A stretch of 64,000 nucleotides of DNA from Gymnopus androsaceus JB14 (lineage: Eukaryota > Basidiomycota > Agaricomycetes > Agaricales > Omphalotaceae), in the NCBI GenBank assembly GCA_009733575.1, contig ML769562.1, forward strand, positions 1 through 64,000, written 5' to 3'. Below the pieces are notes generated by a model. It was not told where the DNA came from. It worked only from the letters and a program-made list of their open reading frames with translations, and searched no databases. The position numbers were made by a program, and so were the translations under genes. Numbering within the stretch: the first letter of the stretch is position 1; every line of letters starts with the position of its first letter. This document shows, piece by piece, positions 33,147 to 42,922 of the stretch.

Positions 33147-33464
33147 ATGGACATTGATTTTTCTCCCCCTCTTGTGGATTCGTCTCTTGTACAAATGAGT
33201 CGCGGCCTCTTGGTAAGCGTAGTTGCTCTATATGGAGAACTGGTTTTTAACCATCTACGTCTTATATAGCACATTCATACTACAATCCCGAACGGAGTTA
33301 ACACAAGGGGAAGAAGACACCGAAGTTTTCTTCAGCGGCAACTGGAGTGTCGTATTTGGAAAGTTCTTCAAGCTAAGGTGCGTACATTTGCATGGATGGG
33401 TTTGCATCTTTCCATTGGTGACACACCTTATTAGAAAGCGAAGAAGCCCTTACACTCAAAGTGA
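33147..33464 (+). CDS. Small MDID-family protein D (67 aa, three exons)
   Basis: Exons are 33147-33212, 33270-33377 and 33435-33464, all phase 0, total 204 bp. The product starts MDIDFSPPLVDSSLVQM. The second exon is strongly basic (TRGRRHRSFLQRQLECRI) and the tail is KKAKKPLHSK. Layout and start match genes A and B. The high content of Arg and Lys suggests nucleic-acid binding or a nuclear signal; no domain is known. It is very short but splices cleanly. Confidence 0.5.
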
Positions 33465-33549
33465 TCTAGAGAGAGCATTATGTACTTCATACTTCATAGC
33501 TATTTAGCAAGAAAATCTGAGCAATAAGAATGCAGCTATGCCCGGGTTT

Positions 33550-34074
33550 TCACGGGCTATCTTGCTAGTTTAAAAAAAATTAGACACATTGAAAGATATA
33601 TACATAATAATGTCCATCATGTATATGAATAGTGCACTATACCCAACTGTAAGCCATGAAGTGTATGGCTATACTTGAAAAAAATATTTAAGTTGACCAG
33701 CAAGCATGGGTATGCATTAATATATCATATTTATGGATACTCGATGAAGGAAAATACTTTATAAAGGTCCGTCGTTCGAGGTTGTGCAGAAACACGGTCC
33801 GTTGGTGCTAAACCGGCGCTTAGCCCGTACTCATTGCTCAAAACGATGGGCTCAAGCGGTCAGATGAAGCACAATATGTGCCAGACCTATCGGAAATGCA
33901 CCTAATACACTGTATAAGGTAGGTACTCCATTTGTTGCTTAAGTATTCAATGGTGGACTAATGTTATATATATTTGTCAGTTTGTATAGCAAAGAGATTC
34001 ATAGAGTCACATGACTTACTGCCCAGTTCCTGCCCAGTCCCTGCCCGGGACCTGGGTATTAACTTTCCCGAGTG
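33550..34074. other. Spacer, no gene seen
   Basis: A/T-rich sequence with a GC-richer patch near 33770-33880. I checked that patch for a tRNA and found no convincing arms. Confidence 0.5.
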
Positions 34075-34425
34075 AAAAACAAAATGAATGACGGGTGAAA
34101 AAGATAAGATGTTTCCTTATCTTTTTCAGATGGGAAAGATAGTAGATTACCGGCGAAATTCCGGATGAAAAAGACAATCAATTGCGATATGTTTTTCAGG
34201 TGAAATCATATAAGATTCCCGAGCGAAATTTTATCTTTTTCCCAATTTGTTTTTCCTATGAGAAACATGGTCTTTTTCAACCACAATTCATGCCAAAAAA
34301 GGTAACTAATCACGACAATGATTTCGCTAATTATTTCGCCCGTTATTGTTTGGCGCTGGCGTAGTGTTCGTCACGTGCCTTGAAATCGACTTCCTCCGTG
34401 ATAAGCTAGCAGAGCGCGCTTATCA
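34075..34425. repeat. Second GAAA..TTTC hairpin stretch
   Basis: The strongest unit is a perfect 13-bp stem TGAAAAAGATAAG (34096-34108) with CTTATCTTTTTCA (34116-34128). Weaker units of the form TGAAAAA..TTTTTCA and GAGAAA..TTTTTC follow to about 34285. TGATAAGC (34399-34406) pairs with GCTTATCA (34418-34425). The style matches the array at 8.76-9.36 kb, and this one lies just upstream of DIRS-like element 2. Confidence 0.65.
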
Positions 34426-34555
34426 GAGGATAAGATAAGCACGGCCTGAGAGTCGGCAGCGCGCCGTTAAGCGCTTTCAACCTTTTGGAGTCAACTCTCA
34501 TAGCCGTCGCTCCTATATCATTCTTTTTGAGCCTTATTCCACTCTCATTTACTGC

Positions 34556-35923
34556 TTGAACTTTCCCTGCATGGTATCCTTCACTCTGAGAGCAAATTTG
34601 AACTTTCTACCTCACGACACTTCATTGGATGATCCTGCACGCACACCAAAAACGCACAGGACACAAAATATTATTGCTAATCTCAGAAGGCTCACGCTGG
34701 GTGTTCGCATCAAGGCCAACTACAACATTGCCGCACGCAATGACGCGCGTATTATGAAGCAACTCATAGCTGCAGAAGGTGAACCCGAATCAGATGCAGA
34801 ATTGGTCATATCCATCCTGGACAAAGAATTTCATATGGTTAGACAGGATCAGGACCTCTTCTGGAGCTTTAAACCGCTCCTCAACATTATCTCGATTGGA
34901 ATCATGAACGACATGAACGAGACCGAGAGGATTGACGAGGAATTTTGGGTCAGAACGGCTTCCAGGCAGCAGGATGCTCAGCGCATCGCTACTGCCGCCC
35001 TCACTCGCGAACCAGACATCACCCTTTCCTCCATCGATCCTACAGCTGCCCCGATGGCGGTTTTCCCCGAGATAATGCTCCTCACAGCCAAGCACAAACA
35101 CAACATCCCTTTCCAGTGCTTTCTCCCCTCCAACCTCGAGTGGATCAATGCCAACATTGCGTTGATTCCCACTATCAAGCTCTCCCATATCCCAGATAAA
35201 CCCATTATTCTGAACACAGCTGAGCTGTTAAAGAAATTAATGGGGGCAGGCAAGCCCATTGACAAACCGACCTTCACATTTCAACAATTCCACAACACCT
35301 CCAATTTTTACTACCAATTCATGGTAGCACGGTATGCCAACGGTGCCCTTGCTTCACGGCCACTGTTCTTCGCCAAACATTTCGCATTCTTCCTCTACCA
35401 CAAGGATCCTGAGGACCTTTTCCATATTTGGAAGATCCAGGAGGAGAAGCTGCAGAGCGCTCATCTCCAATGTGACACGGAATATAGACAACCAGCATAC
35501 AATACAGCTTGGACTTGAGTACAGGCTATATCCGACGCGGAGATGCTCCTAGCCAAACAGCCTCGCAATTTCGCTTCACCGTTCTCATCTTCAAGCAAGC
35601 ACCAGGCGAAGCCCTATATCCGTGACAACCCTCACCCTTCGGGCCCAGTGCCCTTTCTGGAGGGCAGCAAGGTCGGTCCCAGACCTCGCTGCGTTGGCTG
35701 CGGCATCCAGGGGCACAAACTCAGTGAGCGAACTTTGCATGGAAAATTTCCCTTCGCGAAATTGGTCAATGGGCAACTCTTCTCACCCAACAACACTATC
35801 ATCTGCATCGCGTTCAACTGCTGGGGAAAATGCCAAAAGGGCTGCCATTCCTCCGCCCATATCTGCTCATTATGCAGTGGTCCCCACCACGCCCGCGATC
35901 CTTCCTGTCCATCGTCAGCCTGA
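34556..35923 (+). pseudogene. Gag-like protein of DIRS-like element 2, one TGA
   Basis: Frame 34556-35515 encodes the helical Gag part (LVISILDKEFHMVRQDQ, FQCFLPSNLEWINANIAL). After the TGA at 35516-35518 the same frame continues to 35923 with two cysteine clusters, CVGCGIQGHKLSER and CQKGCHSSAHICSLCSGPHH, that look like zinc knuckles. CGA at the stop position would restore one open frame of about 455 codons. It overlaps the RT frame at its 3' end. Confidence 0.75.
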
Positions 35924-38125
35924 TTCCTTCTTTAGACCCGGCGACCTCCCTTTCCATGATTTCTCTCCCACTATAATTGCCCGCTATCCCCTTACTAATT
36001 CAACGCTATTCAAAAATGAGCTGTTCAATAGAATTATCACACCATACAATATCAACAACTTCTTTGTCAAACTCGCAATCCACGGTCTTTTCGACCGCTA
36101 TTCTATCCTGATGGACTATCTCAGAAACGGTTTCCCCCTTGGCAACGTTCCCATCCTCACCGAAACCATAATCATCCCCAATCACTCTTCAGTATCCAAA
36201 CACCCCGCAACCATACAAGCGTATATTGAGGAGGAATCAATGGCGGGTCGGATGGCAGGCCCCTTCTCTAAACAACAGGTTGAGCAGGTACTCCGCGGAC
36301 CCTTTGTGGCTTCACCCCTTATTGTGGCAGAATCATTACAGGGACTTGACCAGCCGCCAAAGTTGAGGGTCTGTCGCAACTTATCCAAGGGAGGGAAAGA
36401 CCATTTGGGCAGAACTACCCCATTGGTGAACTCTTATGTTCAGAAGGAGTTGTTTCCTACCACGTTTGATTCAGCTAGTGACATCGCAGAATTTGTGAGT
36501 TTCGCTCTATCCCTTTTCTTTTTCAATTTGTTTTCTCGCTTGACCAACTGGCCGCAGCGCTATCCTTACCACGATGGTGGTACTGTATTCTTTGCTTGGC
36601 CAACTGGCTGCAGCCATATCTTTACCATGTTAGTGGTACTGTTTTTTGCTCGGCCAACTGGCCGCAGCTCTATCCTTACCACCAGTGGTGGTATTGCAAC
36701 TGCCGGACCAACTGGTCTCGGTTTAGGTTCACTGGGCCAACTGGTCATAATTTTATTATGTTATAACTGCTCCAACTGGAAGCCATAATACTAATTTTCT
36801 TTTTCCTTCCTTATCTAAAGATCATTTACGCCCCGCCGGGTACTCAGGCATGCACCATGGACATCATAAAGTTCCACCGGACTGTTCCCGTTAACCCCAA
36901 CCATAAACAATTCCTTGTCGTTTGCAATGAAAAGGGTGACTTCTGGATTGACATGTGTGACTGTTTTGGGTGGGCAGGGGCCAGCAGTTGCTCAGGAATG
37001 ATCTCCACTGCCATTCGAGATATTTTATTTGCCAAAGGTGTTTTTCCCGTAGCCAAAATTGAGGATGACCTGGCAGTTTTCCATGTACCACTCAACCCTG
37101 AGGCAGACCCAGCAAATTTCAAGTACGCATACGACCAAGAGGCAGTTCTTGAATCCATCCATCCACTCGGTACTCCTTTTCATCCTCCCCAGAAGAAAGG
37201 CAACCCTTTCTTCATCAACATATTCATCTTTATAGGCTTACTTTGGAATATGCCCCTAAAACGGGTCAGCCTTCCAGATGAAAAACGCCTAAAATACCTC
37301 CATCGCATTAAAGTCTTCCTCCAAAAGTTTGGCCCAAAATCAGCATCTGCACTAGCCACAGCTGCCACCGACGGTCAACCTATTTCCCATTCACTTCTTA
37401 CCAGCACCTGCGAACCTCCCCCGGATCCCAAACAACTTAGAACCCCACTCAACTGGGTAGAAAAAATCCACGGCACACTTTGCTATATCACATTCGTCTA
37501 CACTGAAGGATGTTCGCATCTTCCAGCAATATCCAATTTCATGGCATCCTACCGCGGACGAGAACTCGAATTGGGAAAGTTTCTGACCACTGCCCTTGTA
37601 AGGGAATTGCTCTGGTGGTTAGATAAACTTTTGGACCCTCTCATCTACCACCAGTTATGGCCCCGAGGCCCACTAATTAACCTCGAAATATACGCAAATG
37701 CATCCACCAATTGGGGAATCGGATTCTGGATCCAGGGCCACTGGGCAGCTTTCCGGCTAATGGATGCTTGGAAGATCGAGGGACGTGATATCTGCTGGCT
37801 CGAGACAGTGGCTATCGAACTCGTCATCTACTTCCTTGAAGCAATGGGCTTCCAAAATGCCTATTTATTGATTCACTCAGACAACCAGGGTACGATAGGG
37901 GCCATGCTAAAGCAACGCAGCCCCAACCGGTGGATCAACTTGTCCGTTCGTCGCACATTCGCAACTCTCACTTCCTTGCTTATCGAACCTAAACTTGTAT
38001 ATATTGCTTCCGCTGACAACCCCGCAGACTCTCTGTCGCGGGGCATAATGGGCCCTGATGAGGCACGGTTACCTTATTCTATTTCGCTGCCCGACGAGCT
38101 CGTCGAGGCTATTATACGTGTCTAG
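35920..38125 (+). CDS. Reverse transcriptase-RNase H of DIRS-like element 2, with intron
   Basis: The 5' exon (to 36494) has LRNGFPLGNVPIL, QVLRGPFVASPLIV and CRNLSKGGKD. The intron 36495-36820 starts GTGAGT, ends TAAAG, and is phase 0. The 3' exon (36821-38125) has MDIIKFHRTVPV with the first catalytic Asp, CFGWAGASSCSGM, and KIEDDLAVF with the Asp pair. RNase H follows (LEIYANASTNWGIGFW, LLIHSDNQGT, ADSLSRG). The first RNase H Asp position reads Asn (YANAS), which could weaken it. The start codon is unclear because the frame overlaps Gag. Otherwise the polymerase looks intact. Confidence 0.8.
36495..36820 (+). repeat. Minisatellite-filled intron in the RT gene
   Basis: Inside the intron a unit of about 54-57 bp starting CCAACTGGCCGCAGC repeats at about 36544, 36600 and 36654, with shorter copies near 36708 and 36737. 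Each full copy also has CTATCCTTACCAC and GGTGGTACTG. Splice borders are GTGAGT and CTAAAG. Removing it joins AEF and IIYAPP in frame. Confidence 0.8.
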
Positions 38126-38206
38126 TTTAGATTGGATATGGTACCGGCATAGATACTTACATAATCAATACCTTCTTGAACGTGAACCACCATCCCCGCT
38201 AACATC

Positions 38207-39713
38207 ATGCCTCCGCAAAGCCATGGAGTGACTAGCTCTGGGGACTTTTATGTCTCGAATGTATCACTTCATGGCCACTTCGGATCCTCACTGAAACCGC
38301 AACCAAAAGAATCACGGTCTCCAACAAAAAATACTTCCAATTCAACAAATCACTCTCCTCATAATCTCTTTGGCCGCTCGTTTGCCTGCCATGCACCCGT
38401 GGTTGCGCTGACCACAACTCCTATATCCACCACAATTTGCCAAAATTCACGCATTCCCAATTGCATCCTTTCCGAACCCGCTACAAGGCGCCCCAAATCA
38501 GGCTGCTCCATTACACATAACAAATTACGCCCCAATGTCCGTGCCAAAGATCGAATCCACGCATGGAGTAGTCCCTATGCCAACTCTAAACGCTCTGAGC
38601 GCTCACTAACTCTTCCCCCTGAAGTCATAGAATGGGGTGAAAAGCTTGCAATAGCAGGACTCGCAGATTTGACCAAGGAGGCCTATGGCGCGGGTCTTCT
38701 TAGGTTCAACCAATTTTGTGATATGCTAGACATCTCGGAGGACCAATGTATGCCCGCCAACGAACACCTTATTGTCGGATTTTTGGGCTATCACATGGGG
38801 AAGGTCAGCGGGTCTTGCACCAAGAGTTGGTTGTCAGCTCTCCGAGCTTGGCATGAGCTCAAGGGTGCTCCCTGGCCTGCCGACTCAAGGCTCATCCGTT
38901 TTGCTAGAGCAGGTGCTCGCGTCTCTGGTGCTCTCCATAAACATGCCCGATCCGCAACCCCATATCAATCAACCATATGCTCGCACTTTTCCTCGCGCTC
39001 AAATTCTCCATACCTTTCCATTGCTCTGTATGGGCCGTTGTGTGTAATGCCTTCTGGGGCTGCTGCAGACTGGGTGAGCTCACTGTGAAATCCATTGCAG
39101 CTTTTAACCCCACCTACCATCGCAACCTGTTCTACTCACATCCTCTTCTCCCTCCATCCCGACAACTCACCCAAGGCCGTGTCATTCCATATTCCTTGGA
39201 CCAAAACGACAAAACAAGTGGGAGCTACAGTCACTGCCACTGGCCCAGACAGCAGCACTGAAACTATTTTGTCCTTTCAATGCCATGCAGATGCATGTCA
39301 GAGTGAACTCCAGAATCCCTGACAACTTCTCCTTATTTGCATATGTCAACGATCATGGTCAACCACACCACATGGTCAAGTCGGTCTTCCTCACCTTCTG
39401 TGACAAAATCTGGTCCGATAAGGGATTCCCACTGGTCCAGGGCCACAGCTTCTGCATCAGCGGTGCTGTTGAGCTCCTGCTAGCAGGCGTACCTCCTGAG
39501 GTTGTCGCTGCGGTTGGCGGTTGGACCTCGCTGGCCTTTCTTATATATTGGAGATGGTTCGAGGACATTTTACCCGTTCATATACTCAAAGCATACGATT
39601 CTTCTCAGATCTCAAGGCTGAAAACCTCCATTGATGATTTCCAGAAAATACACAAGATACCAGACTCGGTAATTACCGCATGTATTAACGGTATTAATAT
39701 TGACCTGGAGTAA
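38207..39713 (+). pseudogene. Tyrosine recombinase of DIRS-like element 2, degenerate
   Basis: The N-terminal frame (38207 to about 38950) includes LTKEAYGAGLLRFNQFCDM, the core-binding domain. Sense then moves to a second frame with the catalytic FWGCCRLGELTV, then to others, ending at 39713. The motif usually written HSFRIGG reads HSFCISG (Cys codon 39453-39455), so the second catalytic Arg is lost. LLLAGVPPEVVAAVGGW and LIYWRWF carry the end of the domain with the Tyr. At least two frame changes and the lost Arg make it inactive. CGC to TGC is a C-to-T change. Confidence 0.8.
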
Positions 39714-39720
39714 TTCAATC

Positions 39721-40630
39721 TCCTTAGACGACATATGAATACTATTAGCTTTCTCATTTCCCAGAGCATATCTCTGTTTGGGGTTCGGCCCGTTTTCCCT
39801 ACGGTAGGTCTCCTCCTTGTGCTCTTGGGTTGGAGCTCTGCTCTGGTTGGGGCTACGAGCACTCGGAGTCCACGGGCGGGAGCACGGGCCAAGCCCCAGC
39901 CAAACCTCTCTACTAGCATTGACTTACTTTATATATATAACTAACTTAACTCTCATTAGAGTGCCCCTAGCTTATCCCAAATTGTACTCCCTCATCTTTC
40001 TGGATAACGTGATAGGAACGATTAAATGGGTTTATGTATCTTTTGAGACTTTGTGGGTCCAGTACTACTTTCTTTCGTTTTTAGACTTACAATTTATAGG
40101 TAGCCAAGAACATAACCTCCAATTCCTACATTCTTTTCTCTCAATCATGATATAGCCTTTTCTCTATGCGAAACTCCATTCACACCTCCGCCATATTCCC
40201 AGAAAAGTTCAACAGAAAGCATCGAGCGATCGACGTGGCAAGGTTTATTATCGCTCCCAGTATCGACAAAGCTCTTCATCCTAATGGAAAACGAAGCCAA
40301 TATCCCCGCTCGCAAAACCTTTTCCGATTCTCTAGTCGCGCACGGTAAAGACGATATACTCCTCTAGAATATCTCGACAAAGGAGTATCGGGATACGTCT
40401 TTAACATGGTTTCTCTCCGACTAGCTCATCTATGTCTGCATCCCCCCTACAAGTTCCCACAATCCAGACCACCTCTTTCGCATGGGACCCGCACAGAATG
40501 CTTTGACTGACTCTAGACATGGGTGATCTCTTTGATGCCAACTGGATCAGAGGGCAGCGGAAAGGATTGCGCTGAATTTTGTGTTTACTGTTACAGTCGC
40601 ATCGAACACCTGGCCAACATCGTGATCTAG
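39721..40630. other. Spacer after DIRS-like element 2
   Basis: It probably includes the 3' end of the element. No conserved frame was found. Short frames near 39735-39944 and 40166-40348 have no recognisable content. Confidence 0.45.
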
Positions 40631-40633
40631 GAC

Positions 40634-40925
40634 CGAATGAAAGCATGAGTAGCTTCGACAAGGAGGCCACCTAACTTGAAGGTCGAATTTAGTCTCTGTA
40701 AGCGTCTCGTTATACACCGACGATCCATACGGATGTGCGTACGGATCGTCATTTGTATTTGAGTCTGCCTACGGGAGACTAGGTCAAACTGCAAACCACT
40801 TGATCTCTTTTTTCTAGCTTTGGCGCATCTCATCGTGTTTCTAGTATATCCTGCCGCTGTTATACCGACCCTAGGTTCCGCAATCGCTCGTTTGACCCAG
40901 AAGATGGCACAATTAATCGCTGTTC
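40634..40925 (+). pseudogene. Old fragment of the PAXBP1/GCFC-like gene
   Basis: GAATGAAAGCATGAGTAGC near 40636 corresponds to the exon start GAATGGGAGCATGAGCAGC of the gene at 51.8 kb. The block at about 40828-40918 matches the end of intron 6 and the start of exon 7 of that gene, including the acceptor. Most differences are C-to-T or G-to-A. Because intron sequence is present, it arose by DNA duplication, not from cDNA. It lies directly before the truncated 5' end of the Rad60-SLD gene. Confidence 0.75.
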
Positions 40926-42005
40926 TGTAATAGACCTCGACGATTACAAAGAAGATCTGGACACTACGTTTGTATACGACCCCCAACTAGCGAAAATTGC
41001 GCAGAATGTGAAATCACAAATTACTGTTACTGGAGGACATACTTTATCCTCTGTTGAACCTGGCGGAGACGCGGTGAATGTTACGGTTAGATGGGAGCCT
41101 TGTCCGTTGAACGTGCTTGCAATGGCAAAGAAGGCAGATGCTTGGGTGTTCAAGCTGGATAGGGTGCGTATTTCGCGTTTTTTTTTTGTTAGGTAATTGA
41201 CTTGAGCTCTGCGTAGACGGACAAATTTTCCGACCTGTTCGAGCGCGTAGCTGAAGAAGCCAACATCCTCTCTGATAATCTCGTCATGACCTATCGCGGA
41301 AGTAGATTCTTCTCGCCAGTCACATCGCAGACGTTGAATATGTGGAGCGATGCCAAGTTCAGTTAGTAGCGACCTTCGTTTCACATCCCCAATACTGACT
41401 TGCTCGCGTTTACCGTCGTGTTTTGCAGGAGCATGCGATATACCAACATACGATTGCAAGCAGAAATTGGCCGCTCAGGCGCACGCACAGCCGGAACCTT
41501 CCAAAGTCCACATCCACTAAACCATCCCAATTCCAAGCCAAGCCTCAGATATCCAAACCTAACCCCGACGCCGACATCGTCGACCTCGGTTCAGATTCGG
41601 ATTCCCCAGAGGAACAGGGAGAGGAACCTTCTACTTACGAAAACGATCCTATACCGAGTCAGAATCAGAGTCAGACGGAACTCCGCGGCCGACGACGCAG
41701 AGTCAAACCTCCCAAATTCAAACTCGTCCTCCGTTCAGGTCTCACATCTCGAGACATCACATTGAACGTCAGATCTGCGACGAAATGCGGAGCTATTGTG
41801 AAGGCGTTTTTGAAGAAGGCTGGGCTGGAGGAGAAGTATCCTGCGCTGATGGTCCATGGAGGAGAAAAGTCGTGGAGGAAAAGCCTTGCTTCGTCAGCGA
41901 CTGCGAGCAACAAGATCCCGCAGTTGAGTATAGGATGAGATTGGGGATTATGACCTCGAGAATCGGGATATGGTTGACGTGGTCGAGTTTTAATTTGTCG
42001 AGTTA
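40926..42005 (+). pseudogene. Rad60-SLD (SUMO-like domain) protein, 5' truncated and frameshifted
   Basis: Exons are about 40932-41163, 41217-41361 and 41429-42005. The first reads LDDYKEDLDTTFVYDPQLA. The middle part is disordered and acidic (VDLGSDSDSPEEQGEE). The C-terminal domain is ubiquitin-like of the Rad60-SLD type: FKLVLRSGLTSRDITLNV, CGAIVKAFLKKAGLEEKY. After a frame change near 41935 it ends GDYDLENRDMVDVVEF. Such proteins act in SUMO-linked DNA repair and genome stability. No start codon is seen; a PAXBP1-like fragment occupies the place of the 5' end. A second phase mismatch exists at the exon 2/3 junction. Confidence 0.65.
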
Positions 42006-42922
42006 TGATACTCGAACAAGGCGAACTCGTTTACATTTACACGCTGATTTTGTGCGTTCGTTCGTTCGTTCGTTCGGAGCTTTCTTTTCTTTCCTTCAAG
42101 CGAGACGGAGGTGCGATTTCGATTTGGGTTCCTGCTGTTGCTGTATTTCGTACATACTAGTGCTTGAATTCATAACATTATGGATATTTATTTTCTCCAC
42201 CATCCCTTCGACGCCGTATGATCTGTATCCCGTGTGTAGATAAAACGCAAACCAAGCTTAGCGAAGAACTCGCTGCTCCTTTATGTGTGATGCAGGAACT
42301 TGCCAAGAGCATCGCTAACGCCACCAGTCCGGTTCCTTCCTTCCACCGCACGCGAAATGGGAAGTCCGAAGAGTCGAAACCTTTTCAGCCTGGCACTAAG
42401 CATGAGCCTTCATCGCTTGAGCCCTGACAATTGATATATTACTTTGCCCAAATTTCTGTCAGTTTCTCATCGAAGAATACCCCGAAGTCACTCGAAGCAA
42501 GTAAAAGCTCGATTTTCAAAAAATCCTAACAGCTTCAGTATTTTCTCGGTTGAGTTCGACACAGCGTGCCCATTCGATGCCCACTGGCACTGGTATTTAA
42601 GGACCAGAGTCTGCGTACATCGGGAGTATTGGCCGATTTTGGTGCTCTTGAACTAGGTATATCCGAGTCAAAGCACCCGAAATTCCAGGTGTCATGGCCA
42701 GTGCTCCCAACGTTATACTACAAGAAGACCCTGGCTTCTTATTCTTATTTAACGTACACAGCTCTCAGACAACGAGAATGGAGAATCCGGCGATGCGGTG
42801 AGAATTTACTGTAATTATGCAGTGAAGGAATATGTACTTGGTAAGCAGAGTAGTTTTGGTATCGTCTTTTCAAACCCCTCACCGTTGTTCTCCCCAATAC
42901 CAAAAATCATTATTACTTCAGG
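42006..42922. other. Spacer between Rad60-SLD and DUF6534 genes
   Basis: It starts with the 3' flank of the Rad60-SLD gene, which includes GTTCGTTCGTTCGTTCG near 42057-42077. A short frame at 42218-42427 has no recognised features. The right part is the promoter region of the next gene. Confidence 0.45.

Larger units (their letters stand above)
34430..39720 (+). mobile_element. DIRS-like tyrosine-recombinase retrotransposon (element 2)
   Basis: On one strand the order is Gag with zinc knuckles, RT-RNase H with a spliceosomal-type intron, and a tyrosine recombinase. Sequence similarity to element 1 is low, so this is a different family of the same order. Gag has one in-frame TGA, the recombinase at least two frame changes and a mutated catalytic Arg, while the RT reads through apart from the intron. 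Terminal repeats were not identified; both borders are estimates. Confidence 0.85.

Noticed and set aside
33765..33880. Possible tRNA or structured RNA (GGTCCGTCGTTCGAGG and following)
   Set aside because: A TTCGA stretch is present, but no acceptor stem, anticodon arm or second conserved box could be paired.
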